NCBI RefSeq assembly: GCF_008693185.1
Contig: NZ_VXKN01000007.1
Location: forward strand, 62,001-126,000
DNA from: Acinetobacter qingfengensis
Lineage (GTDB): Bacteria; Pseudomonadota; Gammaproteobacteria; Pseudomonadales; Moraxellaceae
Reading direction: 5' to 3'
DNA: 64,000 nucleotides
Shown here: piece by piece, positions 56,565 through 64,000 of the stretch
Numbering within the stretch: the first letter of the stretch is position 1
Layout: each line of letters opens with the position of its first letter
Translations under genes and position numbers: made by a program
The notes under the pieces: generated by a model
Database searches by the model: none
What the model saw: the letters and a program-made list of their open reading frames with translations, nothing else
What the model was told of the DNA's origin: nothing

Positions 56565-57374
56565 TCAGCATTCAAATTGTAGCAGACTACAAATGTCAGC
56601 AGAACAATCCCTACATATCGACATGCCCATTCTGCCAATTAAAAATACCAACAAAAGCAGAAAAAATATTCGAATAAATCCACTGCCATATCTCAAAGCC
56701 AAAAAACTGCCGGTCAATGAGCCGGCAATATTGCATAGCGCTACAATCATCCCAACCGACCACAATACATGTCCTGAAGGAACAAAGAATAATAATGCCG
56801 CACTAAACGTTCCTAAATTCACAATCTTTGCCGAGGCAGAAGCATTTAAAAAATCAAACCCAAAAACCCGAATAAACAAAAAAATTAAAAAACTACCACT
56901 ACCTGGGCCAAAAAAACCATCATAAAACCCAATTAAACCACCCAATAAAATACCCAATAAAATTTCTTTAAAGCCACATTGAAGCCTAGTATGAGTGGTG
57001 CCTAAATCTTTTTTTATGAAAGTATAAATCGCCATCACAATAAGCAGAAAAAAAACAAGATAATTCATACCTTCTTTAGGCAGATAAGCGACAGAATTTG
57101 CTCCTGCAAATGCAAAAATAAATGCTGAAACCATAATGGGCAACATCAATTTCCATATAATTCTAACTTTGTTTAAATACTGAAATATTACCGAAACATT
57201 TCCTGCCAAGACAGCCAATTTATGCGTTCCAAATACTGTGGCTAAAGGATATTGCGAAAATGTATGTAATAGTGCCGGTAACTGGATTAAGCCTCCTCCA
57301 CCGACTGCAGCATCAATCAGGCCACCACAAAATGCAAAAAATCCCAGCGTTATCATCATCTGATCAAAAGTCAC
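56565..57374 (-). CDS. TauE/SafE-family membrane protein
   Basis: A 269-residue protein of eight predicted helices with the two-fold family motif GGLIDAAVGGGGLIQLPALL near the start and GGLIGFYDGFFGPGSGSFLIFLF after the middle. Family members export sulfite, sulfoacetate or similar anions; some act in import. It is divergent from a LysR gene with a 106-base gap, so that regulator probably controls it. It is convergent with the purine permease. Confidence 0.85.
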   Translation of the reverse strand: MTFDQMMITLGFFAFCGGLIDAAVGGGGLIQLPALLHTFSQYPLATVFGTHKLAVLAGNVSVIFQYLNKVRIIWKLMLPIMVSAFIFAFAGANSVAYLPKEGMNYLVFFLLIVMAIYTFIKKDLGTTHTRLQCGFKEILLGILLGGLIGFYDGFFGPGSGSFLIFLFIRVFGFDFLNASASAKIVNLGTFSAALLFFVPSGHVLWSVGMIVALCNIAGSLTGSFLALRYGSGFIRIFFLLLLVFLIGRMGMSICRDCSADICSLLQFEC

Positions 57375-57480
57375 TTTTATTCCGTATTCCTTTTCTAATG
57401 CTGTAATCTGGCTTTAGATTAGAAAAATTGATACTTAAAAACAAATGACTTATATTTACTTAACTCTTCATTTAAAATGA

Positions 57481-58350
57481 ATGATTATGGAACTGACTCA
57501 ACTCAAAATGTTTAAAATGATTGTCGATCAAGGCAGCATAATACGCGCATCAGAATCTATGCATTGTGTCCCATCAAATATCACTACAAGAATAAAAACT
57601 CTCGAACAAGAATTGGGTACGCCTCTGTTTATTCGTCAGGGACGAGGTCTGGTGATTAGTCCAACTGGCAAGATTTTTTATGATTATGTGAATAAGATTC
57701 TTTCTTTATGCGATGAAGCATATAGAGCAGTACAACCCACATCAATACCAACCGGCCCATTAAAAATCGGTGCAATTGAATCATCTGCTACCAGCAGATT
57801 GCCGCAAATTCTGGCGCAATATCATCAACAATATCCAGATGTACAGCTTCAATTTAATACCGGAACTTGGGACCAATTATTACACGATGTCATTCAGCAT
57901 AAACTGGATGGTGCAATCATTGCGGTAGATCAGCAACATCAAGATATCCATCGTTTGGCAATCTACAAGGAAGAACTGGTTTTAATTGCATCATCCTCCC
58001 TTGGAGAATTTAATCAGGCTCAGGATTTATTTAATCAGAATATTTTTATGTGGCCGGAAGGCTGTCCTTATAGAAAAATATTTTGCGAATGGCTCAATCA
58101 GCATCATATCACTGCACCGATTATCAGTATAGCCAGTTATAGCACGATTCTAGGTTGTGTTAGTGCCGGAGCCGGCGTTTCATTGCTACCACGTGCCATG
58201 TATGAGCAATTCAAAGCTATTGGGAATATAAACGCATATCCCCTTGAACAATTAAATGCTGTACAAAATTATTTGGTCTGGAATAAAAATACTGGTGTTC
58301 ATTGTGCAAGAAATGCTTTTATTGATCTTTTAAAACAGCAATTTCTTTAA
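57481..58350 (+). CDS. LysR-family regulator divergent from the TauE/SafE gene
   Basis: A 289-residue regulator with a winged helix-turn-helix at residues 1-60 (LTQLKMFKMIVDQGSIIRASESMHCVPSNITTRIKTLEQELGTPLFIRQ) and a substrate-binding domain. Two ATGs (57481 and 57487) are possible and neither has a good binding site. The divergent layout suggests it controls the exporter. The ligand is unknown. Confidence 0.85.
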   Translation: MIMELTQLKMFKMIVDQGSIIRASESMHCVPSNITTRIKTLEQELGTPLFIRQGRGLVISPTGKIFYDYVNKILSLCDEAYRAVQPTSIPTGPLKIGAIESSATSRLPQILAQYHQQYPDVQLQFNTGTWDQLLHDVIQHKLDGAIIAVDQQHQDIHRLAIYKEELVLIASSSLGEFNQAQDLFNQNIFMWPEGCPYRKIFCEWLNQHHITAPIISIASYSTILGCVSAGAGVSLLPRAMYEQFKAIGNINAYPLEQLNAVQNYLVWNKNTGVHCARNAFIDLLKQQFL

Positions 58351-58723
58351 GACAATTCAGATTGCAGACTCTAATATTTTATAGGCAATCTACTGAAATA
58401 CGTTTTTATCTTGAATACAAATATAAGATTAATACATATGATCAATTGGTCACTGATACCACTCATTGTTAAGCAAGTTATCTGCATAATTTGTTCACGC
58501 ATTAAATGATTACTGGCAGAAAATGCCTTTCTATTGAACTTTTATAGGTTGCATACAAACAAATTTTGTAACTATTATTTAAAAATATTGGTATTTTTGC
58601 AGATAAAATCATAAATTATTAAAAACTCATCAATTTCTATAATGGTAGAATTGGTCTATCACTTATTTGCAAATTTATTATAAAGTGACAAAGTGACAGC
58701 CACATCACCATGGGATCATCATC
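58351..58723. other. Intergenic region upstream of bioB
   Basis: AT-rich, no gene. A short dyad TACAAA-CAAAT-TTTGTA (about 58554-58570) lies 150 bases before bioB, but it does not match the long BirA operator. No other element is convincing. Confidence 0.35.
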
Positions 58724-59710
58724 ATGCAACGCAATGACTGGACTCGGCAAGAAATAGAAGCAATCTATCAACAACCTTTTATGGACTTGTTATTTCAGGC
58801 ACAACAGGTTCATCGTCAATACTTTGAAAAAAATACTGTTCAGGTCAGTACTTTATTATCCATCAAAACCGGAAAATGTCCTGAGGATTGTAAATATTGT
58901 TCACAATCTGCCCGTTATGATTCTAAACTGGAAGCAGAAAAACGTATTGCCGTTGAAAAAGTTATTCGTGAGGCACAAGCAGCCCAACAATCCGGATCAT
59001 CACGCTTTTGTATGGGTGCAGCATGGCGTAATCCACATGAACGTGATATGCCTTATGTTCTGGAAATGGTAAAAGAAGTCAAAGCGCTTGGGCTGGAAAC
59101 CTGTATGACATTGGGAATGCTCAATGCTTCTCAAGCAGAACGCCTTAAAGATGCTGGACTAGATTATTACAATCACAATCTGGATACCTCTCGGGAATAT
59201 TACAGCAATATCATTAGTACCCGTAGCTTTGATGATCGGCTGGACACGCTGGATCATGTCCGCAATGCTGGTTTAAAAGTATGTAGTGGTGGCATTGTTG
59301 GCTTGGGAGAGTCACAGAATGACCGTATCGGCTTATTATTTGAACTGGCGACTTTACCCATACATCCGGAATCTGTACCCATCAATATGCTGGTTCCAAT
59401 CGAAGGCACTCCTCTAGCAGATGTTGAAAAACTTGATGTTATTGAATGGATTAGAACCATTGCCACTGCACGTTTAATTATGCCAACCAGTTATATTCGA
59501 TTATCTGCTGGTCGTGAAGCATTGAGTGATGCTGATCAGGCCCTGGCCTTTATGGCAGGCGCCAATTCGATTTTTTCAGGTGAAAAACTGCTAACCACAC
59601 CCAATGCTGGTCAGGGTAAAGATCAAGCCTTATTTGCTAAACTTGGCTTACAGGCAGAACAGGTCAAAATTAATGTGAGAGAAACTGCTGTGGATGCCAT
59701 GGCAGTTTAA
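58724..59710 (+). CDS. bioB: Biotin synthase
   Basis: BioB (328 residues) inserts sulfur into dethiobiotin. It is a radical-SAM enzyme with the cluster motif CPEDCKYC (Cys-x3-Cys-x2-Cys) and the auxiliary-cluster ligands in the barrel ([31 protein letters not shown], and Arg in [10 protein letters not shown]). It stands apart from other bio genes. Biotin is also the cofactor of the carboxylase at 43-46.7 kb, though there is no direct link in the sequence. Confidence 0.96.
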   Translation: MQRNDWTRQEIEAIYQQPFMDLLFQAQQVHRQYFEKNTVQVSTLLSIKTGKCPEDCKYCSQSARYDSKLEAEKRIAVEKVIREAQAAQQSGSSRFCMGAAWRNPHERDMPYVLEMVKEVKALGLETCMTLGMLNASQAERLKDAGLDYYNHNLDTSREYYSNIISTRSFDDRLDTLDHVRNAGLKVCSGGIVGLGESQNDRIGLLFELATLPIHPESVPINMLVPIEGTPLADVEKLDVIEWIRTIATARLIMPTSYIRLSAGREALSDADQALAFMAGANSIFSGEKLLTTPNAGQGKDQALFAKLGLQAEQVKINVRETAVDAMAV

Positions 59711-59816
59711 TGAAATTAATAAATGGCTATTTGATCTCAAGAATATTCTACCTCAAATCGCTATCGGCATTTTTTGCTTGATCAAGCATCCAACTCTAGT
59801 AAAGCCTGCTATCAAT

Positions 59817-60836
59817 TCAAAAATCTTGTTCTAGAACAATTCGATAGCGCGCTTTGCCAGATTTTAGATGCGTAATCGCCTGATTAACCTGTGACATTGG
59901 AAAAATCTCAACTTGAGGTTGGATCTGGTGTCGGGCTGCAAATATTAGTAATTGTTTTAATGTTGCAGGTGTTCCTGTGTCAGATCCAGTAACATTTATG
60001 GCTTTGGCAATTAAAGTAGCTGGTTGTATTTGTGCAGGTGTCATGACTGCCCCCACAAAATGAAATGCACCCCGTGGCGCCAGTAATTTTAAAAATTCAT
60101 TCCAATTCAAATCAATATTCACTGTACTTAAAATCAAATCAAATGTTTGATGATTATCTTGCATAGATGCGTAATCCTGAGTCTGAAGAACATGATCTGC
60201 CCCCATTTTGATTAAGTCATCTTTCTTATTTAAATTTGAGGTAAATGCTGTAATTTCACATCCCCATGATTTCAATAACTTTAACGCAATATGTCCCAGA
60301 CCACCAATACCAATCACCCCAACCCGATGTATTGCCTGGATTTTATGTTGTAATAAAGGATGAAAAACCGTCACACCGCCACAAAGTAACGGCCCTGCAC
60401 TCACAGGATCTAGCTGTTCAGGTAAAGGAATGACCCATTGCCAACCAGCACGAACTTTATCTGCAAACCCGCCTGCATGCCCCACAATCGTTGGGATTAA
60501 GTCGGGGCAAAATACCCGTTCGCCCTGTAGACAAGCATTACAATGCTCACAGGTTTCAGCCGTCCAACCCAATCCAACCCATTGCCCAACCTCAAGACCT
60601 TTAGCTTGTGAACCCAAACGCAATATTTGCCCAATCACTTCATGTCCGGGGATAACGGGGTATTGTGATACATGCCAGTCATCCTCAATAATAGAAAGAT
60701 CGGAATGACATAGACCACAATATTTAACTTGTATTTCAACCTCGTGTGACAATAACTCACCTGCATTAAACTGATATTCAGTCAATTGCTGTCCTGCCTG
60801 CATAGCTGCATAAGCACGAATGACATTTTCACTCAT
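59817..60836 (-). CDS. ahr: Zinc-dependent NADPH aldehyde reductase, Ahr (YjgB) type
   Basis: A 339-residue medium-chain alcohol dehydrogenase. Catalytic zinc ligands are in CGLCHSDLS and PGHEVIG, the structural zinc set in CEHCNACLQGERVFC, and the cofactor motif is GIGGLGHIALKLLK. The sequence follows E. coli Ahr closely through WQWVIPLPEQLDPVSAGPLLCGGVTVF and the C-terminal GKARYRIVLEQDF. Ahr reduces a broad range of aldehydes. Its neighbour is an aldehyde-producing amine oxidase, on the opposite strand. Confidence 0.88.
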   Translation of the reverse strand: MSENVIRAYAAMQAGQQLTEYQFNAGELLSHEVEIQVKYCGLCHSDLSIIEDDWHVSQYPVIPGHEVIGQILRLGSQAKGLEVGQWVGLGWTAETCEHCNACLQGERVFCPDLIPTIVGHAGGFADKVRAGWQWVIPLPEQLDPVSAGPLLCGGVTVFHPLLQHKIQAIHRVGVIGIGGLGHIALKLLKSWGCEITAFTSNLNKKDDLIKMGADHVLQTQDYASMQDNHQTFDLILSTVNIDLNWNEFLKLLAPRGAFHFVGAVMTPAQIQPATLIAKAINVTGSDTGTPATLKQLLIFAARHQIQPQVEIFPMSQVNQAITHLKSGKARYRIVLEQDF

Positions 60837-61072
60837 ATTTTATCCTTTTCAATTATGAAAATTATATTCAGGAATTCATCAATGGTTATAAAGCGTTTTT
60901 AGGTCTGGTTACTATCACAAAATGGCAAAAAGAATCTGCTGAATATTCTTGCCATTTTGTGATATTCATCGGTGAAGTTTGTACCTATTTTAAATTTAAG
61001 CCATGTAATGGAAGCGACATCGATTTGTTGTTTCTGTCTTGATGTTGAAATTTTTAATCGGGAGCATTCGTC

Positions 61073-63040
61073 ATGAGTACATCAATTCAACCTGCCAAGC
61101 ATCCGCTGGATTTACTCACTCAAGAAGAGTTAACACTTGCCAGTGATATTTTAAAAATACAAAAGAATCTAGGTAAATATCATCGTTTTCCACTTCTATA
61201 CTTAAATGAACCCTCCAAACATGCAGTGACAGCCTTTGAACAGGAAGGGGAATATTGCCCACGAGAAGCATTTGCTTTAATTCTGGATAAAAGTACAGGA
61301 GATACATTTGAAGCTATCGTCAATTTAGACAATCAAAATATTACAAGCTGGGTGCAACTCGATACGGATAAAAATGGACAAGCGCCTTTAATGATTGAGG
61401 AATTTGATGATCTTGTTAAAGTCGTTCAGGAAGATCCAGACTGGATTGCTGCCGTGAAAAAACGTGGCTTGAGTGATGAAGATATCCAGAATATTCAGAT
61501 TGATCCATGGTCATTTGGCCATTGGGGCGATGATGAAAAATATAAAGGGCGTCGCTTGATGCGTGGCGTTGCTTTTTATCGAAAAAAATTGACGGACAAC
61601 GGCTATGCACATCCACTAGAAGGTCTAGTTGCAATTGTAGACATCAACGAGCGTAAAATCATTGAATTAGTTGATGATGGTAGTCATGTGCCAATTCCTC
61701 AAGCAGAACTGAACTATGACACGCCATCTCTAGGTGAGCCACGTAAGGATCTAAAACCTTTACATATCGTACAACCTGAAGGTGTCAGCTTCACTGTAGA
61801 TGATGACTGGAAAGTATCATGGCAAAATTGGGAATTTCGGGTTGGTTTTACTCCACGTGAAGGTTTAGTTATTCACCAGTTAGGCTATAACGATAAAGGT
61901 AAAATTCGACCAATCCTCTACCGTGCCAGTGTGACGGATATGGGTGTACCTTATTCTGATGATGTTGCTAATCATTATTGGAAATGTGCTTTTGATGGTG
62001 GTGAGTATGGTTTGGGACGCCTTGCCAATCAATTAGAACTAGGCTGTGATTGTTTGGGTGCAATCCGTTATTTTGACATTCCAACCAGTGATGACTTCGG
62101 CAATACCTTTGTCATGAAAAATGCCATTTGTATGCATGAAGAAGATTACGGCACCATGTGGAAACACTATGAATTCCGAACAGGTGTATTTGAAGTTCGC
62201 CGTTCCCGCCGTCTGGTGATTAGCTTTTTCTGTACTGTTGCAAACTATGATTATGGTTTTTATTGGTATTTATATCAGGATGGCACCATTCAACTTGAGG
62301 CAAAACTTACAGGAATCATTCAAACTTCGGCAATCACACCGGGACAAACACCAAATGGTGGTAAAGTCACACCTGAAATTTATGGACCGACGCACCAGCA
62401 TTTCTTTAGCGCACGTTTACACATGCAAGTGGATGGTAATCAGAATTCAGTCACTGAAACTGAAGCATCAGCACTTCCTATGGATGAGAATAATCCTAAA
62501 GGTATTTTATTTAAAACAACAACTCAAACATTCAAAACTGAACTGGAAGCCTGTCGGGAAGCCAATGGTGCAACGGGTCGTTTCTGGAAAATTATCAACC
62601 CAAATGTAAAAAATCATGTGGGTAATCATCCAGGTTACAAATTGGTTGCTGAACATAATCCAATTATTTTGGCAAATCCGCAAAGTTCCACAGGTCGCCG
62701 TGCTGGTTTTGCACAAAAACACCTTTGGGTGACACCTTATGCTGAAAAAGAACGTTATGGTTCAGGTGAATATCCAAATCAAAATTATGGCGATGGTTTA
62801 CCGGTTTGGGTACAACAAAATCGCCTGATTGAAAATACGGACCTTGTTGTCTGGCATACCTTTGGGCATACCCATATCTGTAAACCAGAGGATTTTCCTG
62901 TAATGCCAGTACAGTATGTTGGCTTCAGACTTCAGCCCAATAATTTCTTTGAACTGAACCCAGCAATGGATTTACCTGCTGGTAAGGATCATGCCAGTGT
63001 TCAGGATGGGGCTTCTCATTGCCGCCATAAAAACACCTAA
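61073..63040 (+). CDS. Copper-containing primary amine oxidase
   Basis: A 655-residue enzyme that oxidises primary amines to aldehydes with release of ammonia and hydrogen peroxide. The topaquinone precursor is Tyr392 in TVANYDYG. Copper ligands are the HxH pair in GPTHQHFFSARL and a distal His in VVWHTFGHTH. It resembles Arthrobacter globiformis phenylethylamine/histamine-type oxidases throughout and, like them, has no signal peptide, unlike periplasmic TynA. GGGAG lies before the ATG. The divergent aldehyde reductase could handle its product. Confidence 0.93.
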   Translation: MSTSIQPAKHPLDLLTQEELTLASDILKIQKNLGKYHRFPLLYLNEPSKHAVTAFEQEGEYCPREAFALILDKSTGDTFEAIVNLDNQNITSWVQLDTDKNGQAPLMIEEFDDLVKVVQEDPDWIAAVKKRGLSDEDIQNIQIDPWSFGHWGDDEKYKGRRLMRGVAFYRKKLTDNGYAHPLEGLVAIVDINERKIIELVDDGSHVPIPQAELNYDTPSLGEPRKDLKPLHIVQPEGVSFTVDDDWKVSWQNWEFRVGFTPREGLVIHQLGYNDKGKIRPILYRASVTDMGVPYSDDVANHYWKCAFDGGEYGLGRLANQLELGCDCLGAIRYFDIPTSDDFGNTFVMKNAICMHEEDYGTMWKHYEFRTGVFEVRRSRRLVISFFCTVANYDYGFYWYLYQDGTIQLEAKLTGIIQTSAITPGQTPNGGKVTPEIYGPTHQHFFSARLHMQVDGNQNSVTETEASALPMDENNPKGILFKTTTQTFKTELEACREANGATGRFWKIINPNVKNHVGNHPGYKLVAEHNPIILANPQSSTGRRAGFAQKHLWVTPYAEKERYGSGEYPNQNYGDGLPVWVQQNRLIENTDLVVWHTFGHTHICKPEDFPVMPVQYVGFRLQPNNFFELNPAMDLPAGKDHASVQDGASHCRHKNT

Positions 63041-63052
63041 GCCATAACCATC

Positions 63053-63086
63053 AAAACGGTAATGAGCATGATCATTACCGTTTTTT
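63053..63086 (+). terminator. Intrinsic terminator touching the next gene's ribosome binding site
   Basis: AAAACGGTAATGA (63053-63065) and TCATTACCGTTTT (63072-63084) form a perfect 13-bp stem ending in a T6 run. The AGGAGGTG binding site of the next gene begins at 63087, directly after it. Confidence 0.85.
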
Positions 63087-63096
63087 AGGAGGTGCC

Positions 63097-63960
63097 ATGA
63101 GTCATTCAGAGATGCCACACCAGCACACGGGTTTGGCACAACATCACAGCACTATGACCGAGGTCAGCACAGGGTTAACCATACAACAGCATACTCATAC
63201 ATTTTGGACCATATCAAACAGTATTGAAATTATTATAATTTTTATTGTTATCGGAGTGTGGATGGTTCGGGCTAAAGTCTGGCGACAACATCCCTATATA
63301 TTTGTCACGATTACATTCTTATTTGTTATCAGCATGCATCCTGTTACAGACAGTATTGCTCGTCATTCGGTTTGGTTACATTGTTTACAAAGTAGTTTGA
63401 TTCATCATTTGATTCCACTTTTATTGTTATTATCGCAAACGCCTAAAGCAACCGTAATTTCAAATCGGCCTGCCAGTAAAACAATGGTCGGCCTGCTTAT
63501 TTTTAGTCTGGTTACGTTTAATTTAATGACTTTGATGTGGCTACTACCATCACTACATGTACGTCTGATGCAGGATGCCCTGCTATATAGCATGATGAAG
63601 TGGGCAATGGTCATTACTGGAATTTTACTCTGTAAAAGTATGCAGTTATTTAATCAGAACTTATATATCGCCAGACTAAATTACAACCAGTTCAATGCAT
63701 TAATGTTAATGCCTCAGGTATTCATTGGTATTGCACTGATGATATTGCCACCACTCTATGCAATGCCTGAAAGCATCATGCAACATGATGCGCACAGCAT
63801 CATCTCTTATTTACCACAGCTTTCCCTACAAATGGATCAAGTGTTTGGTGGTCTATTGTTATTACTGGCAATTATCTTATTCCTTTTAATAGACATTAAA
63901 CGACGACGTAATGACTTGAATTTATCCACCTCAATGCATATTCACAAGGAGATCATATGA
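63097..63960 (+). CDS. CtaG-like polytopic membrane protein
   Basis: A 287-residue protein with a His-rich N-terminus (HSEMPHQHTGLAQHHS) and about seven hydrophobic helices. Conserved-looking histidines at membrane borders (SMHPVTDSIARHSVWLHCLQSSLIHHLIPLLL) match the caa3-type cytochrome oxidase assembly factor CtaG, which helps deliver copper to oxidase subunit I. A role in copper supply near a copper enzyme is tempting but unproven. AGGAGGTG gives a strong start. The stop overlaps the next ATG (ATGA). Confidence 0.65.
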   Translation: MSHSEMPHQHTGLAQHHSTMTEVSTGLTIQQHTHTFWTISNSIEIIIIFIVIGVWMVRAKVWRQHPYIFVTITFLFVISMHPVTDSIARHSVWLHCLQSSLIHHLIPLLLLLSQTPKATVISNRPASKTMVGLLIFSLVTFNLMTLMWLLPSLHVRLMQDALLYSMMKWAMVITGILLCKSMQLFNQNLYIARLNYNQFNALMLMPQVFIGIALMILPPLYAMPESIMQHDAHSIISYLPQLSLQMDQVFGGLLLLLAIILFLLIDIKRRRNDLNLSTSMHIHKEII

Positions 63961-64000
63961 GTTTGATCGTAAAATACGGTTTATTTCTGTTTTTGATGCC
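63957..64000 (+). CDS. Start of a membrane or exported protein, cut by window edge
   Basis: The ATG at 63957 overlaps the previous stop in an ATGA junction, with AAGGAG at the right distance (CAAGGAGATCAT). The visible part is MSLIVKYGLFLFLM, a signal peptide or first membrane helix. It is probably co-translated with the CtaG-like gene. Nothing more can be said. Confidence 0.55.
   Translation, partial: MSLIVKYGLFLFLM

Noticed and set aside
58554..58570. BirA-type operator before bioB
   Set aside because: The dyad is only six bases per arm and lacks the long GTTTAC-type half-sites and spacing of BirA operators.

Overview
The window looks like the chromosome of an Acinetobacter or a close Moraxellaceae relative. 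DNA is AT-rich, the SMR pump matches AbeS almost residue for residue, and the housekeeping order (ribB-ribH-nusB-thiL-pgpA, glmU-glmS, dksA-gluQ) is gammaproteobacterial. I see no insertion sequence, prophage, CRISPR array or rRNA operon.

1-28.6 kb is mostly core: a truncated membrane protein, riboflavin and thiamine genes, glmU/glmS, aroP, thiC under a TPP riboswitch whose translational switch can be read from the sequence, nudF-cpdA, dksA-gluQ, phoU, a TolC-family protein, an MdfA-like exporter, htpG, ompW, a YuiF-type antiporter, gltX and tRNA-Ala(GGC).

28.9-50.8 kb is an accessory nitrogen region. It opens with a cassette of unknown substrate (NCS1 permease, NTF2-like protein, aldehyde dehydrogenase). 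From 33.6 to 48.4 kb lies a guanidine-assimilation regulon in three transcription units: (a) ABC permease, ATPase, 2-oxoglutarate/Fe(II) oxygenase and a cytoplasmic beta-propeller protein (+ strand); (b) a 40-residue ORF, a NikR-like regulator, allophanate hydrolase and two paralogous substrate-binding lipoproteins (- strand); (c) a guanidine-I riboswitch, the two carboxyguanidine deiminase subunits and a urea/guanidine carboxylase (- strand). Each unit begins with a sigma-54-type -24/-12 element next to a near-identical dyad of the form GTATTA-N16-TAATAC, which is the geometry of a NikR operator. The NikR-like protein has kept the DNA-reading strand but lost three of the four nickel ligands. 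I infer that NikR has been re-purposed as a non-nickel regulator of guanidine nitrogen metabolism, layered over nitrogen control (sigma-54) and direct guanidine sensing (riboswitch). The oxygenase and propeller protein may widen the substrate range to compounds that yield guanidine. This is my main candidate for an undescribed system.

50.8-56.5 kb holds a LysR regulator divergent from two Rieske oxygenases that share one FMN/2Fe-2S reductase, followed by an AzgA-type purine permease. It resembles the HpxDE purine-oxidation system or the methylxanthine demethylases. 56.5-64 kb has a TauE/SafE exporter with a LysR regulator, bioB, an Ahr-type aldehyde reductase, a copper amine oxidase without a signal peptide, and a CtaG-like membrane protein that overlaps a gene cut by the window edge.
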